From the NCBI RefSeq assembly GCF_014874095.1, contig NZ_JADBEB010000001.1:3472001-3536000 (forward strand): a stretch of 64,000 bases of DNA. Direction: 5' to 3'. The DNA comes from Plantactinospora soyae (GTDB lineage: Bacteria > Actinomycetota > Actinomycetes > Mycobacteriales > Micromonosporaceae). Of this stretch, positions 39,976-49,760 are shown piece by piece. Under the pieces are notes generated by a model. The model searched no databases. It was not told the DNA's origin and was given only the letters and a program-made list of their open reading frames with translations. How positions within the stretch are numbered: the first letter of the stretch is position 1; every line of letters begins with the position of its first letter. The position numbers and the translations under genes were made by a program.

Positions 39976-42900
39976 ATGACCAAATCATCCGGGGACTCTC
40001 TGTTCTCCGTTCTCGCAGTTGGGGCCAGGGTCACCGGTCTCTCGGGACCTGCTCCGTCCAAGATCCTTGCTGTCGACCGGCTCACCGACGACTCCGCCAG
40101 CGTCACCTACCGCACGGAGGACAATCTCCTCGCGGAGAAGATCGTGTTCGCGGACATGCTGCCGCACCTGAAGGCCGTCAAGCCCGGCATCGCGTTCACC
40201 TTCGACGCCTCCCCCGAGGCGTTCCTGCTCGCAGCCGAAGCGCGTCGGATGCGCCTGGCGCACCTGTTCGACCCCCTCGCGGCGCTCGGCACCTCGGATG
40301 TAGACCCGCTGCCGCACCAGTTGCGTGCCGTCTACGCGGAGATGCTCCCCCGGCAGCCGCTGCGATACGTCCTCGCGGACGACCCCGGCGCGGGGAAGAC
40401 CGTCATGGCTGGGCTCCTGGTCAAGGAACTCCTCCTGCGCGGCGACGCCGCCAACGTTCTCGTCGTCTCGCCCGGGGTGCTGGTGGACCAGTGGGACGAG
40501 GAGATGCGGGAGAAGTTCGCGATCGAGTTCGAGATGCTCACGCGCGACAAGATCCTCGGTGAAACGAACCCATTCGGCCGTGGTGGGCTCTGGCTCGCCC
40601 GGCTCGACGTGCTCGCTCGCAACTCCGAGGGGGTGCTGGACAAGGCGTGCACCGTGGACTGGGACCTCGTTATCTTCGATGAGGCCCACAAGATGTCCGC
40701 CTCCGTATGGGGCGGGGAGGTCAAGAAGACCAAGCGGTACCAGATGGCCGAGGAACTCGGCAGGCACACCCGCAACCTGCTGATGATGACCGCTACCCCG
40801 CACTCGGGGAAGGAGGAGCAGTTCCAGTTGTTCATGGCGCTGCTCGACTCCGACCGGTTCGAAGGGGTGGCTCGCGAGGGCACCCGCAAGGTCGATGTGT
40901 CGGACATGATGCGTCGCCTCGTGAAGGAGGAACTTCTCACCTTCGACGGCACCCGCTTGTTTCCCGAACGGTTCGCCTACACCGTGCGGTACGAACTCAC
41001 CGGCCCGGAGAAGGACCTCTATAGGGCCGTCACCGAGTACGTGCGGGAGGAGATGAACCGCAACGACGCCTCGGATGAGAACAAGCGTAAGAAGGTCGCC
41101 GTCGGGTTCGCCCTCACCACGCTGCAGCGTCGTCTCGCCTCGTCCCCGGCGGCGATCCACCGGTCGCTAGAACGCCGCAGGAAGCGGTTGGAGACCGAAC
41201 TCCACGAGGCCCGGCTCCTGGTGTCTGGGCCGAAGAGGGACGGCGACTTGGAGGTGCCCGAGGACGAGGACGACCTCGGAGACCTCACCGACGCCGAACG
41301 CGAAGCCCTCGAAGACGCCGCCGTCGCCGCGGCGTCCGCGTCCCGGACTCCGGAGGAGCTCGAAACCGAGATCAAGGTCCTCGACCGGCTGTTGGTCAAG
41401 TCGCTGAAGGTGAAGACCAGCGCCACCTACGCAAAGTGGGACTCGCTGCGCGACACCCTCGACGAGGCCGACGAGATGCGCGACTCCACCGGTGCCCGCC
41501 GCAAGGTCATCATCTTCACGGAGCATAAGGACACCCTCGACGACCTCGTCGCCCGGCTCACCAACCACCTGGGCCGCAAGGATGCCGTCATCACCATCCA
41601 TGGCGGCACCAAGCGCGAGGATCGAAAGAAGGCCAAGGAGACGTTCGAGCAGGACCCCAAGTGTGTGTTCCTCGTCGCGACCGACGCCGCGGGTGAGGGC
41701 GTCAACCTGCACAAGAATGCCCACCTGCTCATCAACTACGACCTGCCGTGGAACCCCAACCGCATCGAGCAGCGGTTCGGACGCGTCCACCGCATCGGAC
41801 AGCCCAACGTCTGTCACATGTGGTCGCTGGTCGCGAAGGACACCCGCGAAGGTGACGTGTACGCCCGGCTGCTGGAGAAGTTGGAGGAACAGCGTGCCGC
41901 CCTCGGCGGACGCGTCTACGACGTGCTCGGCAAGCTGTTCGAAGGCAACAGCCTGCGCGACCTGATGATCCAAGCCATCAAGGAAGGCGACGCCCCCGAA
42001 CGGCAGCGGTACCTCACCGAGATCGTCGACGCCCGGGTCGGCGATGGCATCCCCGAGATCCTGGCCGAGAACCAGCTGGTCCCCACACGCCTCGACCAAG
42101 TCGAGGTCGACGAGGTCCGCAAGCAGATGGAACGCGCCGAAGCCGCCCGACTCCAGCCCCACCACGTCGAGGCGTTCTTCCACAAGGCGTTCAGGGACCT
42201 CGGCGGGAACCTCCGTATGCGCGAACACCACCGGTACGAGATCAAGTCCGTGCCGAGCGACATCAAGGAACACGATCGGGTCACCGGCTACGGGGCACCC
42301 ATCGTGAACTCCTACCACCGCATCACCTTCGACCCGAAGTACGTGCGCGTCGCCGGCAACAACCACCTCGCTACCCTCATGCACCCCGGACACCCGCTCA
42401 TGTCCGCAGTCATGGGCGTCATCACCGACCGGCACCACGACGCCCTACGCCGCGGCAGCCTCCTAGTCGACCGCGCCGAGCTCAACACCCAGCCCTACGT
42501 CGTGTGCCTGCTCGAACACGACGTCACCGACGGCAGGACCGGCCGCGACGGCCAGCCCCAGGTCGTCTCCCGCCGCGCCCAGTACGCGCGCGTCGACCCC
42601 GGCGGCACCATCACCGCCCTCACCCAAAGCCCCATCCCGAACCTGGACGCGGTCACCGACGACGAACACGCCCAAGCACAGGTCCTGCTCAAGCAGCCGT
42701 GGCTCAACGCCGCCGACCTCGACACCCGGGTCATCCGGCACGCCTCCGCAACCGTCGCCCGCGACCACGCCGACACCGTCAAGGAACGCACCATCGCCCG
42801 CCTCAACAAGACCGAACGGTTGGTCCGTGACAGGCTGACCAAGGAGATCAACTACTGGGACCAGCGCGCCTTCGACCTCCGCGAACAGGAACGCGCCGGC

Positions 42901-43482
42901 AAGAAGACTCGGCTCCCCGCCGCCCAGATCGAACAGCGCACGGAAACGCTCGCCCGCCGACTCGACCGCCGCCTCAAGGACCTCGACAAGGAACGTGACA
43001 TCTCCGCCCGACCACCACGGATCACCGGAGCATGCCTCGTCATCACCCAAGGCTGGCTCGACGCCCAGGTCGACGCCCAGGCAGCCGAGCACCGCGCGAA
43101 AGAAACCACCCGCATCGAACGGCTCGCCGTCGACGCAGTCCTGCGCGTCGAGAAAGCGCTCAAGCACAACGCCACCGAGATGCCGCACAACAACCCCGGC
43201 TACGACATCGAGTCAGAGACCGCCGACGGCCTCGACTTCATCGAAGTCAAGGGCAGGTTCGACGGCGGCGCCACCTTCATCCTCACCCGACAGGAGGCCG
43301 TCACCGCCCTCAACAAGGGCAAACGCAGCGTCCTCGCACTCGTCCGGGTCCTGTCCGACGACACCACTGCCGTTCGCTACCTACGCCAGCCGATAACCGC
43401 ACCGATCGACCCGCGAGCCGCCCGCGTCGAGTTCGACTGGGACCCGTTCTGGAACGAAGCCACTGAGATGGAGCAGCAGTGA
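39976..43482 (+). CDS. SNF2-family helicase with C-terminal DUF3883 domain (defence cassette gene 1)
   Basis: DNA translocase of 1168 aa. Walker A is DDPGAGKTVMAGLL (about residue 136), motif II FDEAHKM (about 233) and motif III TATPHSG. The C-terminal RecA lobe has HGGTKREDR, VATDAAGEGVNL and QRFGRVHRIGQ. A charged linker (about 420-470) and a long middle region lead to a DUF3883-like end, NPGYDIES and LDFIEVKGRF (about 1071-1090), with an Asp and E-V-K that resemble a restriction-endonuclease fold. ATG 39976 has GGAGG 8 nt upstream. Its stop overlaps the methylase start, so the two are coupled. Helicase plus methylase plus DUF499 ATPase is a recognised defence-island grouping. Confidence 0.88.
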   Translation: MTKSSGDSLFSVLAVGARVTGLSGPAPSKILAVDRLTDDSASVTYRTEDNLLAEKIVFADMLPHLKAVKPGIAFTFDASPEAFLLAAEARRMRLAHLFDPLAALGTSDVDPLPHQLRAVYAEMLPRQPLRYVLADDPGAGKTVMAGLLVKELLLRGDAANVLVVSPGVLVDQWDEEMREKFAIEFEMLTRDKILGETNPFGRGGLWLARLDVLARNSEGVLDKACTVDWDLVIFDEAHKMSASVWGGEVKKTKRYQMAEELGRHTRNLLMMTATPHSGKEEQFQLFMALLDSDRFEGVAREGTRKVDVSDMMRRLVKEELLTFDGTRLFPERFAYTVRYELTGPEKDLYRAVTEYVREEMNRNDASDENKRKKVAVGFALTTLQRRLASSPAAIHRSLERRRKRLETELHEARLLVSGPKRDGDLEVPEDEDDLGDLTDAEREALEDAAVAAASASRTPEELETEIKVLDRLLVKSLKVKTSATYAKWDSLRDTLDEADEMRDSTGARRKVIIFTEHKDTLDDLVARLTNHLGRKDAVITIHGGTKREDRKKAKETFEQDPKCVFLVATDAAGEGVNLHKNAHLLINYDLPWNPNRIEQRFGRVHRIGQPNVCHMWSLVAKDTREGDVYARLLEKLEEQRAALGGRVYDVLGKLFEGNSLRDLMIQAIKEGDAPERQRYLTEIVDARVGDGIPEILAENQLVPTRLDQVEVDEVRKQMERAEAARLQPHHVEAFFHKAFRDLGGNLRMREHHRYEIKSVPSDIKEHDRVTGYGAPIVNSYHRITFDPKYVRVAGNNHLATLMHPGHPLMSAVMGVITDRHHDALRRGSLLVDRAELNTQPYVVCLLEHDVTDGRTGRDGQPQVVSRRAQYARVDPGGTITALTQSPIPNLDAVTDDEHAQAQVLLKQPWLNAADLDTRVIRHASATVARDHADTVKERTIARLNKTERLVRDRLTKEINYWDQRAFDLREQERAGKKTRLPAAQIEQRTETLARRLDRRLKDLDKERDISARPPRITGACLVITQGWLDAQVDAQAAEHRAKETTRIERLAVDAVLRVEKALKHNATEMPHNNPGYDIESETADGLDFIEVKGRFDGGATFILTRQEAVTALNKGKRSVLALVRVLSDDTTAVRYLRQPITAPIDPRAARVEFDWDPFWNEATEMEQQ

Positions 43483-46178
43483 CCGACAGCAACCGCAGGC
43501 GCAAGTTGATCGAAGTTGCGCTGCCCCTCGACGAAATCAACGCCGCCTGCAAGGCCGACAAGGACCGCAAGACCGGCACCATCCGCAACCTCCACAAGTG
43601 GTTCGCTCCGATGCCGCTCCCTGCTTGGCGGGCGCTGCTCTTCGCAGCACTCGTTGACGACCCTGCAGACGACAACCAGCGTGTCTACCTGCTCGATCTG
43701 GTGAAGCGACTGGTGGAGAACGGAGCAGGCCTCCCAGACGAGGAGACGCTTGAGGAGGCCAAGGCCATACTCGCGAAGCAGTTCCCAGGGGGCGTGCCAA
43801 CCGTCATGGACCCATTCTGCGGCGGGGGCTCCACGCTGGTCGAAGCGCAGCGGCTCGGTCTGCCGTCCTTCGGCTCAGACTTGAACCCTGTGCCTGCGCT
43901 TATCAGCCGGACCCTCACCCAGGTTCTTCCACGCGTTGCAGGGCGAATGGCGACTGCCCCGGAGGCCGGCTCAGACCCCAACGGTGCAGCTCTCTTCGGA
44001 GTCGACGGGCATAGGAATGACCCTTTCCACGGTCTCAGGGAGGACGTCGCCTACTTGGCCAAGCAGATCCGCGATCGTGCTTGGAAGCGGTTGTCGCACC
44101 TCTATCCTCTGGGCGACCACGAGAATCCCGTGGCTTGGCTTTGGGCCCGTACCGCTCGATGCCCCAACCCTGCCTGTGGGATCGAGACGATCCTGGCCAC
44201 GACATGGTGGCTGTCGAAGAAGCGCGGGAACCTGGCCTGGATCGAGCCGAGGGTCGTAGATGGGCGCGTTGAACTGGATGTCGTCAGTGGCTTGGCGCAT
44301 GGCGAGGCACCGGCCTCACCCAAGATCGGCGACGGTGTGTTTGCATGTGTGAGCTGTCGCACCCCCCTAGATGGCGCGCACCTACGAGAACTCGGAGCGC
44401 GGGGTGACGTTGGTTTTCGTTTGACGGCCGTTGCGGTCGAAGTCGGCGGTGCCCGGAAATACCGGGCAGCGACTGCCGTAGACATGGAGGCGGCAGATGT
44501 CCATAGCGAGGACGACGCGTTCGCTGATGTTCCTCTGGATCCAGACGCAATGGGCGTTCGAGTCGGTGGGTACGGCGTGTCCACCTGGCGACAGTTGTTC
44601 TCAGGCCGTCAGTTCTTAACACTCACATCGTTCGCGGACCTCATCGCGGAGACACACGATGAGTTGCTCAACCGCGGGGTGGCACGCGAATGGGCCGACG
44701 CGGTCGCATCTCTGCTCACGTTGTCACTGGGAAAGATGGCGCAGTACAACTCGACCCAATGCCGCTGGCTTCTGCGCCCAACAGCGGAGGCCAAGGTTGT
44801 CTCGGCCTTCGATCGCAATGACCTACCGATGATGTGGGACTTCGCTGAAACATCGTTCATGTCGGAATCGGTGGGCGGCTGGCTGCTGCAGGTAACCACC
44901 GGTCTGCGGGCCCTTTCTTACGTCGTGCCAAATGGGCGCGGCGCGGTTGTTCGGCAGGACGCCCGACTCGTGAGTTCGGTCCCGGAACGGGGGCTTGTTG
45001 CCACGGACCCGCCCTACTTCGACGCGATCGGGTACGCGGATCTCTCTGACTACTTCTATCTCTGGCACCGCCGCGCGCTGAGACGGGTCTTTCCTGACCT
45101 CTACGCCACCGCGGCCACTCCGAAGACCGGTGAATTGACCGCTTCGCCGTCGCACCACGGAGGCGCTCGGGCCGCACGGGATTACTTCGTATCGGGTTTC
45201 ACCGAAGTCTTCGCGGGAGCCCAGCAGTCCCTTGGCGAGGGGCTCCCCATGCTCGTCGTCTATGCATCGAAGGAGCAGAAGGGCGGGCGAGGCGAAGAGA
45301 CTCGTTGGGCTTCAATCCTGACCGCGATGCTCGGAGCAGACCTGGAGATCACCGGTACTTGGCCCATTCACGGAACTGGCTCGGCGCGGATGCGGGGCAT
45401 CGGATCGAATGCGGTCGCCGCCTACATCGTCATGGTTTGTCGCCCTCGGCCAGCGACGTCGACTACCTGCTCCCTGTCTGAGTTCAACCGCGCTCTGCGG
45501 CGCGAACTCGGACCAGCCGTTCGAGATCTGCAGGCGGCGTCGATTCTCCCTGTGGACCTGGCGCAGGCCGCAATGGGCCCGGGGATGCAGATCTACTCGC
45601 GCTATCGTGCAGTGCTGGACCAAGCCGGGCGCGCTGTACCTGTCGAGCAGGCGCTACGGCTCATCAACGCAGCGCTCGCGGAGGTGTTGGAGGAGCAGGA
45701 AGGTGAACTCGACGCCGAATCTCGCTTCGCCGTCCGCTGGTGGGAGACCTACGGCTGGAATGCCGGGTCATTCGGCGATGCCGATAAGACGGTGCGACCG
45801 CTCGGGATCAGTGTTGATGACGTCGTCCGGGCACAGGTGGTGACCAGTCAGGGCAACAGGGTCCAACTTCTCGGCAATGGGAATCTTGACTACAAATGGG
45901 TCCCCTCTGCCGATGTGCGGCCGACGGCATGGGAGGCGGTTCACCACCTCGCTCACCGGTTGATTGACCGGGGCGGCGAGTTGGAGGCAGCGCGGCTCAT
46001 GGCGGTACTGGGGAACCTGCAGGACCCGGCGATGGCGCTGGTGTACCGCCTGCATGACATTGCTGCGAAGAAAGGCCGTACAGGGGACCAGGAGCGTTAC
46101 AACGCTCTGATCAACTCGTGGTCGGAACTGATCAAGTTGGCTGGGGACTCCTCGGTCACGAGCGAGGGGCTTTTCTGA
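43479..46178 (+). CDS. DUF1156-domain DNA adenine/cytosine-type methylase (defence cassette gene 2)
   Basis: N-methylating DNA methyltransferase of 899 aa. The N-terminal DUF1156 region (KLIEVALPLDEINAA, NLHKWFAPMPLPAWRA) precedes the SAM motif DPFCGGGSTLVEA (about 110). A large insertion contains CPNPACG and CVSC, a probable zinc site. The catalytic motif is TDPPYFDAIGYADLSDYFY (about 509), of the D/N/S-P-P-Y class. The GTG 43479 start overlaps the helicase stop by 4 bp, and the ATPase gene starts 1 bp after its stop. It probably marks host DNA so that the cassette ignores it; the recognition sequence is unknown. Confidence 0.9.
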   Translation: MTDSNRRRKLIEVALPLDEINAACKADKDRKTGTIRNLHKWFAPMPLPAWRALLFAALVDDPADDNQRVYLLDLVKRLVENGAGLPDEETLEEAKAILAKQFPGGVPTVMDPFCGGGSTLVEAQRLGLPSFGSDLNPVPALISRTLTQVLPRVAGRMATAPEAGSDPNGAALFGVDGHRNDPFHGLREDVAYLAKQIRDRAWKRLSHLYPLGDHENPVAWLWARTARCPNPACGIETILATTWWLSKKRGNLAWIEPRVVDGRVELDVVSGLAHGEAPASPKIGDGVFACVSCRTPLDGAHLRELGARGDVGFRLTAVAVEVGGARKYRAATAVDMEAADVHSEDDAFADVPLDPDAMGVRVGGYGVSTWRQLFSGRQFLTLTSFADLIAETHDELLNRGVAREWADAVASLLTLSLGKMAQYNSTQCRWLLRPTAEAKVVSAFDRNDLPMMWDFAETSFMSESVGGWLLQVTTGLRALSYVVPNGRGAVVRQDARLVSSVPERGLVATDPPYFDAIGYADLSDYFYLWHRRALRRVFPDLYATAATPKTGELTASPSHHGGARAARDYFVSGFTEVFAGAQQSLGEGLPMLVVYASKEQKGGRGEETRWASILTAMLGADLEITGTWPIHGTGSARMRGIGSNAVAAYIVMVCRPRPATSTTCSLSEFNRALRRELGPAVRDLQAASILPVDLAQAAMGPGMQIYSRYRAVLDQAGRAVPVEQALRLINAALAEVLEEQEGELDAESRFAVRWWETYGWNAGSFGDADKTVRPLGISVDDVVRAQVVTSQGNRVQLLGNGNLDYKWVPSADVRPTAWEAVHHLAHRLIDRGGELEAARLMAVLGNLQDPAMALVYRLHDIAAKKGRTGDQERYNALINSWSELIKLAGDSSVTSEGLF

Positions 46179-46179
46179 G

Positions 46180-49100
46180 ATGGCGTTGACAAACAAGGAA
46201 CGCGTGGGACGTGTCCTTGACCTGGTCGCCGACGGGCTCGGTCCGTGGATGATCGAGCGGCTCGAAGCTAAGTATGGCGCTGGTTGGGCTGATGAGGTGG
46301 TCCGGGCTGCCGGGCACACGAACCGCGACACGACGCCGAATGCCAGCGACCCGGCCTACCTGTTTTGGGTGTTCGACAAGCAGTGGCACAGCCTGAAGGA
46401 CCACGGACTGTCGTTCGAGGACAAGCGCGCCGTGTCGGCGCTGTGGGATGCCCGCAAGGAGTGGGCGCACGGCAAGCCGATCTCGTCCGAGCGCACGGAG
46501 CGTGTCCTCATGGACGGCGAGCATCTTCTGCGTTCGATCGGTGCGGTCAAGCAGGCCGACGACGTCGACGAGATGCGTCGAGAGTTCCGCCGGGTCATGT
46601 TCGAGGAGGACCAGAAGCGCCTCCAGCGCGCCAAGGAGAAGTCCCTGTCGGTACAGGTTGACTCGACTGGCCTACCCGCCTGGCGGGACGTGGTCGAGCC
46701 GCACGACGACGTGGCCCGGGGCTCGTTCCAGTTGGCCCAGTTCGCGGCTGACCTCCGGCAGGTGCACGCCGGGGTCGCGGGTCCGGAGTACGGCGATCCG
46801 TCCGAGTTCTTCGGTCGCACCTATCTGACTCGGGGCCTGCGGTACCTGCTCGAGCAGGCCGTGCAGCGGATGACCGGTGTCGGCGGTGAACCGGTCATCG
46901 ACCTGATGACCACGTTCGGTGGCGGCAAAACCCACTCCCTGCTCGCGGTCTACCACGCCGCTTCGGGCGAGTCCGCGGATAAGTTGCCGGGCATGCGCGA
47001 GGTCCTCGACAACCTCGGCGTCACCGAGCTCCCCACGAAGGTCAACCGAGCTGTCATCGTCGGCAACGACCTGTCCGTGCTCGGCCGCACCACCGACGAC
47101 GGCACCGCGATCAACACCATGTGGGGCGAACTCGCCTGGCAGTTGGGCGGCGCCGAGGGATTCGCGATGGTCGCACGGTACGACGCGAAGTCCGCGCCGC
47201 CGCCCACCAGCGACCTCGCGGCCCTGTTCGAGAAGTTCGGCCCGTGCGTCATCCTGATCGACGAATGGGTCGCCTACCTGCGCCAGTTGTGGTCACGAGA
47301 CGACACCACGCCGGCGGGCACGTTCGACACCCACATGACGTTCGTGCAGTCCCTCACCGAAGCCATCAAGGCCGTCAAGAACGCCCTCCTAGTGGTGTCA
47401 CTGCCCGCGTCGGACGTGGTCCGGGACATGCACATGGCGGACGCCCCCATCGCGAACGAGCACGAGATCGGCGGCACGGCCGGGCTCGAAGCGCTGCGCC
47501 ACCTCCGGTCGGTTATTCACCGGGTGGAGACCGCTTGGCAGCCCGCCTCAGTGGAGGAGTCGTTCGAGATCGTGCGGCGGCGCATCTTCAAACCGTTCAC
47601 CAGCCAGGAGACCGCCTCGCGTGACCTGGTGGTCAGCAAGTTCCTCGACCACTACCTCAAGCACGTCGCCGACCTGCCCAACGAGGTCATGCGGCCCGGC
47701 TACCGGTCCTCAATGAAGGCTGCGTACCCGATCCACCCCGAGTTGTTCGACCGGCTCTACCAGGATTGGTCCACGCTGGAACGGTTCCAGCGGACCCGTG
47801 GTGTCCTGCGGCTCATGGCGACCGTGGTGCACGCCCTGTGGACCAGCGGCGACAAGTCCCCGATGATCCTTCCGGCGTCCATCCCGATGGACAACCAGAA
47901 GGTGTTCGAGGAGATCACCAACCACCTCGACGACACGTGGAAGCCCATCGTGGATGCCGACATCGCCGGTGACTCCTCAGCCGCCTCGACCATCGACAAC
48001 GAGATCAAGATCCTTGGTCGGTCGATGGCCGCCAAGCGTGTCGCCCGCTGCGTGTTCCTCGGTACTGCGCCTATGGCGAATCGTCGCTCGCGTGACGGGT
48101 CGCAAGCCACCATCCGAGGCATCGAGCAGAAGCGTGTCGTGCTCGGAGCGACCTACCCCGGCGATAACCCCTCCCACGTCGCTGACGCGCTGCGTCGCCT
48201 CGGCGACCAGGGCAAGTACATGAACCGGGACCAAGACCGGTACTGGCTGAGCCTGCAGCAGACCGTCTCCCAGATCGTCCAGGAGCGCGCCGACGCCTAC
48301 CACGAGGACCAGGTCTTCGACGAACTCGCCGCCGTCGTGCGCGCCGAGACCGACAAGGGCCTCTTCGCCCGGGTCCACCGCTACCCCGCAAGCAGTATCG
48401 ACGTGGAAGACGACCCCGGCGTCGGCCTGGTCATCTTCGGCCCCAACCGCGCCTTCTCCAAGCGCTCCAAGTCGACAGCCGAAGCAGCCGCGAGGGAGTT
48501 CCTGAACAAACGCGGCACCAACGCCCGCATCCACAAGAACAGCCTGGTATTCCTCGCCCCCGAGGTCGACCGGGTCGGCGTCATGCTCAACGCTGTCCGC
48601 AACCGGATGGCATGGGAATACATCCTCGACAACAAGGGCTCCCTCAACCTCGACCAACACAACATCAAGTTGGCCACCAGCCGGGTCACCCAAGCCCAGC
48701 AGACCGTAAAGGACGCCATCAAGGAGGCGTACCGCTGGATCCTCGTGCCGCACCAGGAGCCCGGCAAGCCCGAGATCGAACTCGAGGCGATCCTCATGAA
48801 CGGGGACGGCACCCTCGCCGAGCGGGTCACCAAGAAGGCACGAGCAGGCGAGTTCGTCGTCGAGCGGTTCTCCCCGTCGCTACTGCGCATGGAGATCAAC
48901 CGGCTCAACCTGTGGAACGACAAGTCCTCCATCCCCGTGGGTACGGTGGCTGGCTACTTCAGTCAGTACGTGTACATGCCCAAGGTCGTCGACCCTAAGG
49001 TCGTCATCGACTGCGTGTGGATCCTCGACGAAGTGCTGCACGCCGAGATCGATGGGTTTGCCTACGCCGACGCGTACGAGCACGGTCGCTACGTCGGCCT

Positions 49101-49578
49101 CACGTTGAAGAAACCCACCGACGTTCGACCCGGTGGTCTCATCGTGGACCCCAAGGTCGCCCGGGAACAGATCGATGCCGACGCCGCGGCAGCCAAGGCC
49201 GCAGAAGAAGGCGGCAGCGGCGCAGCATCCGGCAGCACTACCGGTACCGGTACCGACGGCGCCGAACGAGGCGGCCCGGTCAAGATCACACCGTCCGGAA
49301 AGCCCACCACCCGCGGCGGCGGGGGCGTCACCACAGCCCCCAAGGTTCCCACCCGGTTCCACGCCACGAAGGAACTCACCTCCGCTCGCGTGGTCCGCGA
49401 CGTATCTGGCATCTACGAAGAAATCATCTCCCACTTCGTCTCGGCAGGCGTCGACGTCCAGGTCACCCTCGATATCGAGTCGGACCAGTTGGACCGCCTC
49501 ACCAACGACCAGCGCGCTGCCATTCGCGAGAATCTCAAGACCCTCGGATTCGGCGATGACGGCTGGTCAATGGACTGA
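46180..49578 (+). CDS. HEPN(Swt1-like)-DUF499 ATPase (defence cassette gene 3)
   Basis: AAA-type ATPase of 1132 aa. Residues 1-115 form a Swt1-type HEPN domain with DPAYLFWVFDKQWHSLKDHG and an intact R-x4-H motif (Arg92, His97 in RKEWAH), the catalytic pair of HEPN ribonucleases. The DUF499 ATPase follows with Walker A TTFGGGKTHSLLA (about 243-255) and acidic Walker-B-like VILIDEWVAYL. The C-terminal third has a Gly/Thr-rich linker (about 1010-1050) and a final helical region. ATG 46180 lies 1 bp after the methylase stop. In DUF499-type defence operons this protein is the likely sensor or effector partner; an RNase role for HEPN is inference. Confidence 0.87.
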   Translation: MALTNKERVGRVLDLVADGLGPWMIERLEAKYGAGWADEVVRAAGHTNRDTTPNASDPAYLFWVFDKQWHSLKDHGLSFEDKRAVSALWDARKEWAHGKPISSERTERVLMDGEHLLRSIGAVKQADDVDEMRREFRRVMFEEDQKRLQRAKEKSLSVQVDSTGLPAWRDVVEPHDDVARGSFQLAQFAADLRQVHAGVAGPEYGDPSEFFGRTYLTRGLRYLLEQAVQRMTGVGGEPVIDLMTTFGGGKTHSLLAVYHAASGESADKLPGMREVLDNLGVTELPTKVNRAVIVGNDLSVLGRTTDDGTAINTMWGELAWQLGGAEGFAMVARYDAKSAPPPTSDLAALFEKFGPCVILIDEWVAYLRQLWSRDDTTPAGTFDTHMTFVQSLTEAIKAVKNALLVVSLPASDVVRDMHMADAPIANEHEIGGTAGLEALRHLRSVIHRVETAWQPASVEESFEIVRRRIFKPFTSQETASRDLVVSKFLDHYLKHVADLPNEVMRPGYRSSMKAAYPIHPELFDRLYQDWSTLERFQRTRGVLRLMATVVHALWTSGDKSPMILPASIPMDNQKVFEEITNHLDDTWKPIVDADIAGDSSAASTIDNEIKILGRSMAAKRVARCVFLGTAPMANRRSRDGSQATIRGIEQKRVVLGATYPGDNPSHVADALRRLGDQGKYMNRDQDRYWLSLQQTVSQIVQERADAYHEDQVFDELAAVVRAETDKGLFARVHRYPASSIDVEDDPGVGLVIFGPNRAFSKRSKSTAEAAAREFLNKRGTNARIHKNSLVFLAPEVDRVGVMLNAVRNRMAWEYILDNKGSLNLDQHNIKLATSRVTQAQQTVKDAIKEAYRWILVPHQEPGKPEIELEAILMNGDGTLAERVTKKARAGEFVVERFSPSLLRMEINRLNLWNDKSSIPVGTVAGYFSQYVYMPKVVDPKVVIDCVWILDEVLHAEIDGFAYADAYEHGRYVGLTLKKPTDVRPGGLIVDPKVAREQIDADAAAAKAAEEGGSGAASGSTTGTGTDGAERGGPVKITPSGKPTTRGGGGVTTAPKVPTRFHATKELTSARVVRDVSGIYEEIISHFVSAGVDVQVTLDIESDQLDRLTNDQRAAIRENLKTLGFGDDGWSMD

Positions 49579-49760
49579 ACAACGCAGGCGGACCTCGTCC
49601 GACTGCGGAATCGGGTGGTGGCCACGTACAACGCGGCAGGCAATGTCTTGTGGCCACCAGATCCCGCGGTCCGCGAGATACAGGGCTGCGGGAACGGACA
49701 TTGGCTACCAGTGGGCTGGCAGGCTGCTCGCCCATCATCGTAAGCCGGAAGGCGCCACTA

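Noticed and set aside
39976-49578. Assignment of the cassette to BREX or DISARM
   Set aside because: No PglZ phosphatase (BREX) and no DrmA/DrmB/DrmC set (DISARM) is present; DUF1156 and DUF499 are not their defining components.
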